Source: Glutamicibacter sp. PS
Lineage (GTDB): Bacteria > Actinomycetota > Actinomycetes > Actinomycetales > Micrococcaceae
Direction of reading: 5' to 3'
NCBI GenBank assembly: GCA_031317595.1
Contig: JANCMB010000001.1
Span: 2,297,610-2,361,609 of the forward strand
Length of the DNA stretch: 64,000 nt
Both the position numbers and the translations under genes were made by a program. Below are positions 45,968 through 55,276 of this stretch, piece by piece (positions within the stretch are counted from its first letter, which is position 1; every line of letters begins with the position of its first letter). The notes below the pieces were generated by a model. It was not told the origin of the DNA. It searched no databases and was given only the letters and a program-made list of their open reading frames with translations.

Positions 45968-46258
45968 TATGCGGGCTGTTCAAGAGGTTCGCTTTTATTG
46001 ATTCGGCGACGTACGCGGAATTCTCAATAATTCAAGTTACCGCCTCTGCTCGTGGGCTTCTCCAAACTCAGATAAACACCGACATCGATCCTCCGAGCCC
46101 AAAAAGTCGGAGTGGCACTTTAGACTCACAAATAAATTGATCTTGAAATATTTGGTGTTTCTCTTGCTATGCGAGACGCGAATTCCTAGGCTGTCCCTAC
46201 TGAGTAATAGCACTAGTTTCTGCCAGTTATTTCTGATTGAACTGGGGGCATTTAATAC
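45968..46258 (+). promoter_or_regulatory. AT-rich region upstream of cas3
   Basis: This stretch has no gene and is visibly richer in A and T than its surroundings. A weak promoter TTGAAA (46143-46148) with TGCTAT (46165-46170) at 16 nt spacing can be proposed. GGGGG about 10 nt before the cas3 ATG serves as SD. It probably drives the cas operon. No palindromic operator was recognised. Confidence 0.45.
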
Positions 46259-49120
46259 ATGCGCGGCACTTCAGGTTGGCCCGAGCAGACGTGGGCTATT
46301 TGGGCTAAATCGTTAGACGAAACCGGCTGGCTATCGCTGCCTCAACATCTGCTCGATAGTGCTCATATCGCCGAGCTACTTTGGGACGAATGGGTTGCGC
46401 CGGGCACCCGAGCAGGATTGGCCAAAGATCTCGGATGCGAGACCAACCAGTTGCGCAGTCTCGTTGCTTGGCTCGCCGGCACGCACGATATTGGCAAAAT
46501 TGATCCCGGGTTCTCCGCCCAACTCAGCAGCCGCCCTGACCAGCAAGACCTCATTGAGCGTGCAAAGGCCGCCAGGTTAACCTACCCTCCCCTAGTTTCA
46601 GCCAAGCGATCGGTACCTCATTCCCACGTCAGTTACGTAGCCATCCGCCGTTTCCTCTGCGTCTCGTACGGTTATAGCTTCCACGCAGCGTCCAGCATCG
46701 CAGCCATCGCCGGTGCACACCATGGATTGCCCGTCACACGCAGCGAGATCACGTTCACCGAAGACTATTTCTCACAATTAGTCGACGAGGCCCCCGAATG
46801 GTTGGACCTGCACGAACCGACGTTGAAAGCTGCCACCAACTCCTTCAATGCCGCGCCGGCACTGAAGGCGCTTCGTTCGACCGTTCTGCCTGCGAGTGCA
46901 CAGATGCTCCTCACTGGGCTGGTCATCATGGCCGACTGGATCGCATCGAACAACAATGTCTGCCCACTTACCTCCAGCGGACGTGACGGTTCACCGAACC
47001 GTGCGATGGACGCCTTGGAACGCATTGACCCGACGTTGCCGTGGATTCCACAGCCACCCCAAACGGAAGACTCCAACGCCGCTTTCGTTGACCGCTTCGG
47101 CTGGCCCGAGGGGTTCTCTGCCCGGCCCATGCAGCTCGCAGCGCTGAAGCTGGCCAGAGGTTGCCCGCCAGGGCAAGGTGGGTTGCTCATCATCGAATCG
47201 GCCATGGGCGACGGAAAAACGGAAGCCGCTCTTCTGGCCGCGGAGGAGCTTGGTGCCTCCAACGAATCAGGTGGCATCATGGTGGCCGCCCCGACCATGG
47301 CCACCGCCAATGGGCTCTTCCAGCGCGTCACGGACTGGGCCAAAAGCGCGATGCGCGATGCCCCGGCTTCACTCTATCTAGCGCACTCGAAAGCGGCCCT
47401 CAACTCGAAGTACCAAGCCTTTCAGAAGCGCGAACTCCTTGACGACGAAAACGGGCCTCTTATTGCTCACAGTTGGCTCAGTGGCCGCAAGAAAGGAATG
47501 CTGGCCAACACGGTCGTCGGGACCATCGACCAAGTCCTGCTCGCCGCGCTGCAAAGCAAGCATCTCATGCTTCGGCACCTCGGCCTCGCACAAAAGGTCG
47601 TCATCGTCGACGAAGTGCACGCGGCAGACACCTACATGTCCCAGTACCTCCACCGCGCGCTGGCCTGGCTCGGCCGCTACCGCGTACCGGTCATCCTGCT
47701 CTCAGCAACGCTCCCGCAAACCTCCAAGCAAACTCTCGTCGACGCCTACCGTGGGGAGAATCCGAAACGCCGCCGTATGCCTGTTCTCGAGCCCTCGGGC
47801 GATTCCTATCCTGTGCTGACCTTGGCAACGCGCGAAGAAACTGCCATTGAAGCCCCTGCGTCCACCGCGCGTCGCGTCACTGTAGGCATTTCCGTACTCA
47901 AGGACGACCCGCAGTCTTTACGAGAGGCTCTGCGCGATACCGCGACCGACGGCGGTTGTACGGCGATCGTCTGCTCCACAGTCGACAGAGCACAAGAGGC
48001 GTATCAAATCGCGCGAGACGAGGTCGGTGACGATGCGATTTTGCTCCACTCACGGTTTACCTCCAACCAACGCGTTCAGTTAGAGACTCAATTACTGAAC
48101 GAACTTGGCCCCCAGGCCACAAAGGATAACAAACGGCGCCCCTCACGACGCGTTGTCGTGGCGACGCAGGTGATTGAGCAATCTCTCGATATCGATTTCG
48201 ATTACATGATCACCGATATCGCCCCCAGCGACTTGGTCCTTCAGCGTATGGGTCGCCTGCATCGGCACGCACGACCGCTAAGCGACCGTCCGGCCTGGGC
48301 CCGCACACCCAAGGTATCCATCCGCGGCTTCGATTCCTTACCGCGAGAAACCGAACCTCCGGTTCCGAATGAGTTGGTGGAACTTATTTACCCGCGGGCA
48401 CTTCTTACGCGGTCCGCCGCGGCCCTCGGTCTGACGAACGAGACACCCGAAGTGGAATTGCCGCGAGACATCCCAAAGATCGTCCACTCCACCTACGAGC
48501 AACCCATAGTCCCGACCGCGTGGGAAGCTACGCATCTCGAACAGAGCGCAGAGATGGAGGCATCTCTCGCCGATGCAAAGAAACGTGCCGAAACCTTTCT
48601 CTTGGCTGAGGGCCGCGCCGGAAATTTAAACGGGCTATTCGGTCGATCCACGGACGATGTGGGGCGCGACAGCATGGGTGAACAACGTGGGCTCGCACGG
48701 GTACGCGATACGGACAGCGCCCCCGAAGTGCTCCTCGTCGTCGGTGATGAGACCAGTTACCGACCACTGCCGTGGCTCTCCGACATAGCCGACGAACCAA
48801 CGAACTTCGGCATGGAGCCTTCGCCCAAAGCCGCAGCAGTTATCGCCACGAGCAGCATCACGCTGCCCCATGTTTTCTCTCGCCCCGGATTGGTTGATCA
48901 AGCCATCGACAGCCTAGAAGAAATGTCGTTCCGGGCACAGTGGCAGCAGAACAGCTTGCTGTCCGGGCAGCTCATGCTCAAGCTCGATTGTTCCTTCCAG
49001 ACAACCCTGTGTGGGTACGAACTCGAATATTCCCGAGAGCTAGGACTCATCCACCACCCTCGTAAACGCCCCTCGGCGCCGATCACGAAGGCCAGCAACG
49101 GAGACAACGATGACAACTGA
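46259..49120 (+). CDS. cas3: Type I-E Cas3 helicase-nuclease
   Basis: A 953-residue HD-nuclease/SF2-helicase fusion that unwinds and degrades DNA marked by Cascade. The HD domain has H76-D77 (GTHDIGKIDPGF), and AGAHHGLP carries further metal His. The helicase shows Walker A in ESAMGDGKTEAAL (about 315-327), a DEVH box (VDEVHAAD, about 450), SATLP and the motif VI QRMGRLHRH. All key residues are present, so it appears functional. The ATG follows a GGGGG SD. Its end overlaps cse1 by 11 nt. Confidence 0.95.
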   Translation: MRGTSGWPEQTWAIWAKSLDETGWLSLPQHLLDSAHIAELLWDEWVAPGTRAGLAKDLGCETNQLRSLVAWLAGTHDIGKIDPGFSAQLSSRPDQQDLIERAKAARLTYPPLVSAKRSVPHSHVSYVAIRRFLCVSYGYSFHAASSIAAIAGAHHGLPVTRSEITFTEDYFSQLVDEAPEWLDLHEPTLKAATNSFNAAPALKALRSTVLPASAQMLLTGLVIMADWIASNNNVCPLTSSGRDGSPNRAMDALERIDPTLPWIPQPPQTEDSNAAFVDRFGWPEGFSARPMQLAALKLARGCPPGQGGLLIIESAMGDGKTEAALLAAEELGASNESGGIMVAAPTMATANGLFQRVTDWAKSAMRDAPASLYLAHSKAALNSKYQAFQKRELLDDENGPLIAHSWLSGRKKGMLANTVVGTIDQVLLAALQSKHLMLRHLGLAQKVVIVDEVHAADTYMSQYLHRALAWLGRYRVPVILLSATLPQTSKQTLVDAYRGENPKRRRMPVLEPSGDSYPVLTLATREETAIEAPASTARRVTVGISVLKDDPQSLREALRDTATDGGCTAIVCSTVDRAQEAYQIARDEVGDDAILLHSRFTSNQRVQLETQLLNELGPQATKDNKRRPSRRVVVATQVIEQSLDIDFDYMITDIAPSDLVLQRMGRLHRHARPLSDRPAWARTPKVSIRGFDSLPRETEPPVPNELVELIYPRALLTRSAAALGLTNETPEVELPRDIPKIVHSTYEQPIVPTAWEATHLEQSAEMEASLADAKKRAETFLLAEGRAGNLNGLFGRSTDDVGRDSMGEQRGLARVRDTDSAPEVLLVVGDETSYRPLPWLSDIADEPTNFGMEPSPKAAAVIATSSITLPHVFSRPGLVDQAIDSLEEMSFRAQWQQNSLLSGQLMLKLDCSFQTTLCGYELEYSRELGLIHHPRKRPSAPITKASNGDNDDN

Positions 49121-50774
49121 GAACAAAACTTTCAACCTCCTCGACGAGCGCTGGATACCCTGCGCAATGCTCGACGGAACCACCCGTACCCTCACGCTCA
49201 CCGAAATATTCAAAGAAGCACGATCCGTTGCCCGTGTGGTTGGCGACGACCCCTTACAATCGGCATCAATCTTGCGAACCTTGTTGGTGATCTTCTGGCG
49301 GGCTCAACTGACCCGCGGAGAACTGCAGGATGCTGACCCAGATACTTGGTGGGAAGATCGACTGCTCAAGCATGACGACGGAAAGGACCTCGACCTCGTC
49401 ATGGACTATCTCGATGATTGTCGCCCTCGTTTCGACCTGCTGGACTCTGCTGTCCCATTTATGCAAGTGGCCGAGCTTCGTAAACCGGATGAGTCCATAC
49501 CCGACGTAGACCGACTGATGCCTGATTCCGAGTCAGACTATTTCGCGCTGAGGGCGGGCCCAGGAAAGCAGTCATTGACCTTTGCTGAGGCCGCTCGCGC
49601 GCTCATCACTATTCATGCCTACGATTACGCCGGCATTAAGCCGGGAACGGTCGGTGACCCGCGGCTGAAAGGAGGCAAGAGCTACCCCATCGGGCCCGGC
49701 TGGGCAGGATGGACAGGAGTGGCTATTGTTCACGGCCGTGACTTAGCCGAAACCCTGCTTTACAACACGCCGGCGGAGTTTATCCTCGAACATTCCGATA
49801 CGGAACAGGATTTACCCGCATGGGAACGGGAAGCGCATACGTCGGTGCCACGCCACAAAACCGAAATGATGCCTGACGGTCCGTGCGATCTACTCACGTG
49901 GCAAGCGCGCCGAGTAAGGCTGCACTGGAGCGCAGGTGAAGTTACCGGCGCCTTGGTGACCAATGGAGACAAAGTAATCTTCAAGAACCAGTTCGAAGAT
50001 CCAATGACCGCATACCGGTACAGCAAGAATCAGTCGTCTAAGACAACCCCGGTCCATATGCCACGAGACCTCGACCCTTCACTAACGGTGTGGAAGGGCC
50101 TCGAGGCGCTCTTGATCCGTGAAGACGTCAGGCGAAGCACCGCAAAGGATCAACCTGCAGACATCCCTCCTGAAACCGTCAGTTGGATCCGTGCTTTCCA
50201 AGGTGACCGCAATCTCGTGGGCAAGCAGGTTGTCGTCGAGCTCATTGGAATCCAATATGGAGCCCAGATGTCGTCGATAACCAATACGATTTCGAGCAAG
50301 ATTCCAATGCAACTAGGTACGTTGATGGATGACTCGGCGCTCCGCCATAAGGACTTGGTTGATGTTATCGAACAAACTGAAAAAGCAGCCACCGCCCTCG
50401 GTCAGTTCGGTGGCAACTTGAAAGACGCTACCGGGGATCGTTACGAGTTCGACGCCAATCTCAAGGAAAGCCTACTTCAAGATCTTTCGGCGGAGTTCAC
50501 CAGTTGGATCGCGAGCATCAATCAAGAATCCTCGGTAGAAGGCAAACGCCGAGAGTGGGAGAGCCTCGTACGCGAAGCAACGTTGTCTAGTGCCCGACGA
50601 CTGGTCAGAAGTTCCTCACCACAGACTCTGATCGGCAAAATACGCGACACCCGGGTCGTTTCGGCCGCCACTGCCTACGATTTGCTGAGTTCGGTTCTCA
50701 ACAAGGTTCTGCCACTGGCCCATCCACCCAAGCAATCTCTGCAAACCCCCGACCCCGAAGGAGTCACAGCATGA
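49110..50774 (+). CDS. cse1: Cascade large subunit Cse1 (CasA, Cas8e)
   Basis: A 554-residue PAM-sensing large subunit of type I-E Cascade. It begins FNLLDERWIPCAMLDGTTRTLTL, the standard CasA opening. It also contains HAYDYAGIKPG and the C-terminal four-helix-bundle region. The length is normal for actinobacterial Cse1 (about 500-560 aa). The start overlaps cas3 and uses GGAG about 6 nt upstream; the stop overlaps cse2 by ATGA. It recruits Cas3 after target recognition. Confidence 0.93.
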   Translation: MTTENKTFNLLDERWIPCAMLDGTTRTLTLTEIFKEARSVARVVGDDPLQSASILRTLLVIFWRAQLTRGELQDADPDTWWEDRLLKHDDGKDLDLVMDYLDDCRPRFDLLDSAVPFMQVAELRKPDESIPDVDRLMPDSESDYFALRAGPGKQSLTFAEAARALITIHAYDYAGIKPGTVGDPRLKGGKSYPIGPGWAGWTGVAIVHGRDLAETLLYNTPAEFILEHSDTEQDLPAWEREAHTSVPRHKTEMMPDGPCDLLTWQARRVRLHWSAGEVTGALVTNGDKVIFKNQFEDPMTAYRYSKNQSSKTTPVHMPRDLDPSLTVWKGLEALLIREDVRRSTAKDQPADIPPETVSWIRAFQGDRNLVGKQVVVELIGIQYGAQMSSITNTISSKIPMQLGTLMDDSALRHKDLVDVIEQTEKAATALGQFGGNLKDATGDRYEFDANLKESLLQDLSAEFTSWIASINQESSVEGKRREWESLVREATLSSARRLVRSSSPQTLIGKIRDTRVVSAATAYDLLSSVLNKVLPLAHPPKQSLQTPDPEGVTA

Positions 50775-51388
50775 GCACTCAAGAAGCACTCGAATCACCC
50801 CCACGGCTGGCATCGATTGTCGGCGCCTCGGTCATGGCCATGCAGAGTCGCCTCCTCAACGACGTGCCCTCTGCCCGTGGCCTCACCGCGACACTGAGAC
50901 GCGGTGCCGGCCGCCTTCCGCAGGAAGCGCCCGAGGTATGGTCCACGGTCACCGAAGAAATCCTACGTGACTTCCCAGAGAAATGGCTCCGTACTGATGC
51001 CCCCTCACCGCAGGAACTCGCCGCCTACACCGCCCTCGTCCATTGGGCAAGCCACCAGCAATCGATCCGCAAGCCGATGCACATTCATTCTGATGACTAT
51101 CGCCGCGATTTCGGCAGAGCCGCCGGCGAACTCGCGGCCAGGCGCAGCCTGGAAACTGTCAAACGACGTTTCGACGCGCTCATGCTCAGCCGCACCGCCG
51201 GATCTCGGTTACAGCACATACGTTCTCTAACTCAACTGCTCCGCTCCGAGGAGATCCCTCTGGACTACGGAGTGTTGGCGCAAGACCTGACGGACTTGTC
51301 CTACCCCGCCTCACGAGGAAACGTTCTGTTGCGCTGGGGACGGAGCTTCAATTCCGGCTACTTCTACTCCACCCGTTCAAATGCCTAG
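50771..51388 (+). CDS. cse2: Cascade small subunit Cse2 (CasB, Cas11e)
   Basis: A 205-residue all-helical small subunit; two copies line the Cascade belly and contact the non-target strand. LTATLRRGAGRLPQEAPEVW near the N-terminus, the Ala/Arg-rich helices and the C-terminal RWGRSFNSGYF motif are typical. It is coupled to cse1 by an ATGA overlap. It ends 22 nt before cas7, which has its own SD. Confidence 0.9.
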   Translation: MSTQEALESPPRLASIVGASVMAMQSRLLNDVPSARGLTATLRRGAGRLPQEAPEVWSTVTEEILRDFPEKWLRTDAPSPQELAAYTALVHWASHQQSIRKPMHIHSDDYRRDFGRAAGELAARRSLETVKRRFDALMLSRTAGSRLQHIRSLTQLLRSEEIPLDYGVLAQDLTDLSYPASRGNVLLRWGRSFNSGYFYSTRSNA

Positions 51389-51410
51389 CCACCACGCAAA
51401 GGAGACTCCC

Positions 51411-52552
51411 ATGAGCCTTTTTATCGATGTCCACGCCCTGCAGACACTTCCACCGAGCAATATTAATCGCGATGATACCGGTGCCCCGAAAACGGCGACG
51501 TTCGGGGGCGTGCTTCGCCACCGCGTATCCTCCCAGGCTTGGAAGAAAGCAATCCGGAATGACTTCAAGAACCAGCTGGACCCTTCGGAACTCGGAGTGC
51601 GGACCCGTCGTGTCGTCGGCAAGATCGTCGACGCCGTCAAGGCCAAGGACTCCAGCTGGGATTCCGAGCGAGCCGCCACGGCCGCCGAGCAATTGCTATT
51701 GGCCGCAGGCATCAAGACAACCCCCTAAAAGGCCAAGAGAAGGAAGCAGCGGCAGCTGACGGAAAGGAACGTTTCGGTGAAGCAGGCTACCTGCTGTTCC
51801 TCAGCGCCCACCAGATTGAACGTGTAGCACAGTTCATCATCGACAAGGATGGTGCCAAGCCGACGAAGAAGGAGGTCGTGCCGCTCCTCGATGAAGCACA
51901 CTCCGTGGACATCAGCCTGTTCGGTCGTATGGTGGCCGAAGAAGCATCCTTCAACGTCGATGCCGCAGTTCAGGTGGCCCACGCCCTAGGAGTCAGCGCC
52001 GCAGAGCCTGAGTTCGACTACTTCACCGCCGTAGACGATGCGCTGGAAGCAACCGAAGAAACAGGCGCGGGCATGATCGGCACCGTCCAAATGGCATCTT
52101 CCACGCTCTACCGCTATGCCACTGTGAATCTCGAGCAATTGGCCAGCAACTTAGCCTCCCAGGAAGCCGCACGAAGCGCCGCGGTGGCATTCATCCGCAG
52201 TTTCGTAACCTCCATGCCCACTGGCAAGCAGAACACCTTCGCGGCACGGACTCTCCCGGATGCCGTTGTGGTCAGCCTACGCGATGACCGCCCAGTGTCT
52301 TTGGTGAATGCATTTGAACATCCGGTGATCGAGGAAGGCGGCGCAAGCCGCCGGGTGGTCTCGGCCCGACGCATGGCTGCCGAGTTCCAGAATCTCGGGA
52401 AGATGTTCGACGCACCGGCGGTCCGTACCTGGGTGATCGGAGTCGACGAGATTGGTGAAGCGCTCGCACCACTGGGCGACAGCACGACGCTGGCTTCGTT
52501 GCTGTCCGAACTTGAGGCATCGCTGGACAACTTTGGAGACGCATCCGAATGA
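51411..52552 (+). pseudogene. cas7: Cascade backbone subunit Cas7e (Cse4, CasC), split by a one-base frameshift
   Basis: The backbone subunit, normally six copies along the crRNA. The first frame (51411-51728) encodes MSLFIDVHALQTLPPSNINRDDTG through AAGIKTTP and then stops at TAA. The rest (GYLLFLSAHQIERVAQF through NFGDASE) continues in the -1 frame to 52552. Joining the frames gives about 380 residues, the normal size, with the break in a variable linker. The break lies in CCCCCTAAAA, a C5 run (51721-51725) beside the stop. Loss of one C, a sequencing or assembly error, or -1 slippage can each explain it. SD is GGAG; the cas5 start overlaps by ATGA. Confidence 0.85.
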
Positions 52553-53241
52553 ACACGCTCTTGTTACGGCTCAAGGGGCCAATGCAGGCGTGGGGCGTAG
52601 ATAGCCGGTACACGACGCGTTCCACGCAAGAGTATCCCAGCAAATCAGGGGTCTTAGGCTTGCTCGCGGCCGCTCAAGGAAGGCGCCGCACTGATCCACT
52701 CGAAGATCTCGCCGGACTCTCGTTCGGCGTACGCACCGACCAACCGGGCGTGCTGATGAGGGATTTCCGAACCGCGCAGAACTGGGAAACCGGGAAATCG
52801 CAGCCGTTGTCGTCTCGCTACTACTTGGCTGATGCAATCTTCGTAGCGGGTATCAGCGGACCGGAAAGATCATTGGCACCATTTCGTGAGGCATTGGCTC
52901 GGCCGCGTTTTCCGCTGTACCTTGGACGCCGCTCCTGTCCGGTCAATCCTGACCTGTTCATCGATATCGTCGACCAGGAGCTTGAAATCGCCTTGCGCAG
53001 TGTTCCTTGGCAAGCTTCGCTGCACCACCGGCAATCCAGGTCGCAGAAGGTCCACCTGCCAATCTACCGAGACGCCAACCAGGACGAGACAGGCGACCAA
53101 GTACAAGACGTCCCGCTGAGCTTCGACTCAGCACACCGGCAATACGGTTGGAGAACGGTGTACACCGTACTGCAAGAAGTTGACAATCCGGACAGCACTG
53201 CGCGGTCCGACCCATTTTTCGAGGCGGTGATTTCATCGTGA
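52549..53241 (+). CDS. cas5e: Cascade subunit Cas5e (CasD)
   Basis: A 230-residue RAMP protein that caps the 5' handle of crRNA. The N-terminal LLLRLKGPMQAWGVDSRYTTRSTQEYPSKSGVLGLLAAAQG contains the family motif and the glycine-rich loop. RDFRTAQNW and RYYLADAIFVAGI follow. It is intact and translationally coupled to cas7 (ATGA) and cas6e (GTGA). Its good condition contrasts with the split cas7 upstream. Confidence 0.93.
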   Translation: MNTLLLRLKGPMQAWGVDSRYTTRSTQEYPSKSGVLGLLAAAQGRRRTDPLEDLAGLSFGVRTDQPGVLMRDFRTAQNWETGKSQPLSSRYYLADAIFVAGISGPERSLAPFREALARPRFPLYLGRRSCPVNPDLFIDIVDQELEIALRSVPWQASLHHRQSRSQKVHLPIYRDANQDETGDQVQDVPLSFDSAHRQYGWRTVYTVLQEVDNPDSTARSDPFFEAVISS

Positions 53242-53906
53242 CATGGTTCTCGACCATCGATCTCAACCCCCAACGACGCCAAGCGCGACGTATGCTCTCC
53301 AGCGGGCAGGTTATGCACGCTTCTGTTCTCAACGCTTTTGCCCCCGGCACGGAGCTAGAAGGTCCGAACGGACGCGTACTCTGGCGATTGGATGCGGACA
53401 GTGTTGAACGCCGACTGTACATCGTATCCCCGGAGCGTCCGGATTTAAGCGCGCTGGCGGAGCAAGCCGGTTGGGAAACTAGCCCAGGACGTAGCGCTGA
53501 CTATGGTGCGTTACTTGACACCTTGAAGATCGGTCAGCAGTGGAATTTCCGGTTCCGCGGCAATCCCGTCAAATCAATCCGGCAAGAAGGTCGCGGCAAG
53601 GTCGTTCCTCATGTAACCCCAAGCCAACAATTAAATTGGCTCAATAGCCGGGGCGCGGACAATGGGTTTCGCGTGCCTCAGACCGAGGACGATGACTGGC
53701 TCGCTACGGTTACATCAAGGCAAGACGCTGCCTTCCAGCGGGCGGATCCCAACGCTGGACGGCCGGGACGCGTCACCTTACGGCAAGCGCAGTTCGACGG
53801 CGTCCTCGAGGTAACTGACGTAGCGCGTCTGCGCAAAGCCCTGACACACGGCATCGGACGCGGCAAGGCATACGGCTGCGGCCTGATGACCCTGCGCCGG
53901 AAGTAG
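53238..53906 (+). CDS. cas6e: crRNA endoribonuclease Cas6e (CasE)
   Basis: A 222-residue double-ferredoxin RAMP nuclease that cuts each repeat 3' of its stem to give 61-nt-type crRNAs. The catalytic His is His27 in GQVMHASVLNAF. The C-terminal glycine-rich loop is THGIGRGKAYGCGLMTL. The GTG start overlaps the cas5e stop. The CRISPR repeat stem (CCCCGC/GCGGGG) is the expected substrate, leaving an ATGAGCCC 5' handle. Confidence 0.93.
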   Translation: MTWFSTIDLNPQRRQARRMLSSGQVMHASVLNAFAPGTELEGPNGRVLWRLDADSVERRLYIVSPERPDLSALAEQAGWETSPGRSADYGALLDTLKIGQQWNFRFRGNPVKSIRQEGRGKVVPHVTPSQQLNWLNSRGADNGFRVPQTEDDDWLATVTSRQDAAFQRADPNAGRPGRVTLRQAQFDGVLEVTDVARLRKALTHGIGRGKAYGCGLMTLRRK

Positions 53907-53908
53907 TC

Positions 53909-54853
53909 ATGAGCATCCCCGGCATACCTCCGCCCGTGCCAACCGAGTTGGTGCGGGTGGGGGATCGTTTAAGTTTCATCTATCTCGAGCGATGCGTCGT
54001 CAACCGCGATGAAAACGCCATCACCGCGACGGATGACCAGGGAACTGTGCACCTGCCGGCGGCCAGTATTGCGTGCTTGATTCTGGGACCCGGAACACGC
54101 GTCACCCATGCGGCCATGGCCTTGCTGGGCGACTGCGGGGTCAGCGTCGTATGGGCCGGAGAGCACGGGGTTCGATATTACGCCCATGGGTCCGGCATCG
54201 CGAAGAACGCACGGTTACTCGAACAACAGGCGGCTCTGGTGTCGAATAGACGCTCTCGGCTCCGTATCGCGCGGCGCATGTATCAGATGCGTTTTCCCGG
54301 CGAAGACGTTTCCTCGTTGACCATGGAGCAGCTACGCGGCCGGGAAGGTGCGCGCGTTCGCTCCATCTACGCACGTGAAGCACGACGTACTTCGGTCAGT
54401 TGGACGGGACGCGCATACAAAGCCGGCGACATCGGATCCAGCAATCCAGTTAACCAATCCTTAACAGCAGCGAATTCGGCTCTCTACGGGGTGGTGCACT
54501 CGGTCATTGCTGCACTTGGTTGCTCGCCAGGACTGGGTTTTGTTCATACGGGAACCACGCGGTCTTTCGTTTACGACATAGCGGATCTCTACAAAGCGGA
54601 AACCACCATCCCGGCAGCATTTGACGTCGTGGCTTCCGGCGACCCTTCACCGACGGTCGCGGTGCGCCGCCTCCTGCGCGACTACGTTGCGTCGACCAAA
54701 ATGCTCGAACGTTGCACTCAAGATATCCAACGATTACTTACATTTGACACGGGCGATGCTGATTGGTCCCCCGATTCGGACAACCTACAGCTGTGGGACG
54801 AAAAGGGCAACGTAGACAGTGGACGTCTGCATCAGGAGGAAGCAGATTCATGA
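53909..54853 (+). CDS. cas1: CRISPR integrase Cas1e
   Basis: A 314-residue spacer integrase of the type I-E branch. Features are RLSFIYLERCVVNRDENAITATD at the N-terminus and the helical catalytic domain. NSALYGVVHSVIAALGCSPGLGFVHTGTTRSFVYDIADLYKAE contains the metal-binding His and Asp/Glu residues, with the first Glu upstream. It acts as a Cas1-Cas2 complex. It starts 2 nt after the cas6e stop and its stop overlaps the cas2 ATG. Confidence 0.95.
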   Translation: MSIPGIPPPVPTELVRVGDRLSFIYLERCVVNRDENAITATDDQGTVHLPAASIACLILGPGTRVTHAAMALLGDCGVSVVWAGEHGVRYYAHGSGIAKNARLLEQQAALVSNRRSRLRIARRMYQMRFPGEDVSSLTMEQLRGREGARVRSIYAREARRTSVSWTGRAYKAGDIGSSNPVNQSLTAANSALYGVVHSVIAALGCSPGLGFVHTGTTRSFVYDIADLYKAETTIPAAFDVVASGDPSPTVAVRRLLRDYVASTKMLERCTQDIQRLLTFDTGDADWSPDSDNLQLWDEKGNVDSGRLHQEEADS

Positions 54854-55260
54854 TGGTCCTAGTATTGACCGCCGCCCCGAGTGGGTTACGCGGCGACCTC
54901 ACCAAGTGGCTCCTGGAAATCAGCCCCGGCATCTTCGTGGGTAAGGTCAATCGGCGTATCCGGGAAAAGTTATGGGAACGGACAACCGTGCTCTGCACCA
55001 CTGGACGAGCACTCATGGTTTACTCGACAACCGGCGAGCAAGGACTTGGGTTTCAAGTCCACGGGCACGATTGGGTTCCAACCGACCTTGACGGCGTTAC
55101 GGTGCTACGACGACCAACCGCTCACAAGCCCAGCACCAGACGTCAGCCATGGAGCAACGCGCGAGCTCAGCAGGCATCGCGGCGCCCCGCTTGGAAACGC
55201 CGGTTCGACGAAGATGAACAAAATGAAACTACCGATCCAGACGGTACAGAGCTGCTATAG
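54850..55260 (+). CDS. cas2: CRISPR adaptation protein Cas2e with basic C-terminal extension
   Basis: A 136-residue CasE-type Cas2 of the adaptation complex. The core (MMVLVLTAAPSGLRGDLTKWLLEISPGIFVGKV through GHDWVPTDLDGVTVLRRP) occupies residues 1-88. It is followed by about 48 extra residues, first Arg/Gln-rich then acidic, not found in the E. coli protein (94 aa). The start ATG at 54850 overlaps the cas1 stop. The stop codon falls inside a predicted -10 box, and the first CRISPR repeat begins 16 nt later, so the extension's DNA doubles as the leader. Confidence 0.9.
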   Translation: MMVLVLTAAPSGLRGDLTKWLLEISPGIFVGKVNRRIREKLWERTTVLCTTGRALMVYSTTGEQGLGFQVHGHDWVPTDLDGVTVLRRPTAHKPSTRRQPWSNARAQQASRRPAWKRRFDEDEQNETTDPDGTELL

Positions 55261-55276
55261 TTCCTAGTCAGAAAGA
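55237..55276 (+). promoter_or_regulatory. Predicted CRISPR array promoter overlapping the end of cas2
   Basis: An extended -10 element, TGC-TATAGT (55253-55261), covers the cas2 stop codon. It would start transcription near 55268, about 9 nt before the first repeat. No good -35 box is visible, which is compatible with an extended -10. Only 16 nt separate cas2 from the array, so no separate leader exists. Confidence 0.5.

Noticed and set aside
51716-51732. Canonical X-XXY-YYZ slippery heptamer for programmed -1 frameshifting in cas7
   Set aside because: Frame-0 codons are ACC CCC TAA, and re-pairing of the ACC codon at -1 would be poor. Only slippage of the single P-site CCC at the stop is possible, so a classical heptamer cannot be claimed.
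51878-52552. Second part of cas7 as an independent gene starting at a GTG
   Set aside because: There is no SD at that GTG, and homologous sequence continues upstream of it to the frameshift, so it is the remainder of Cas7.
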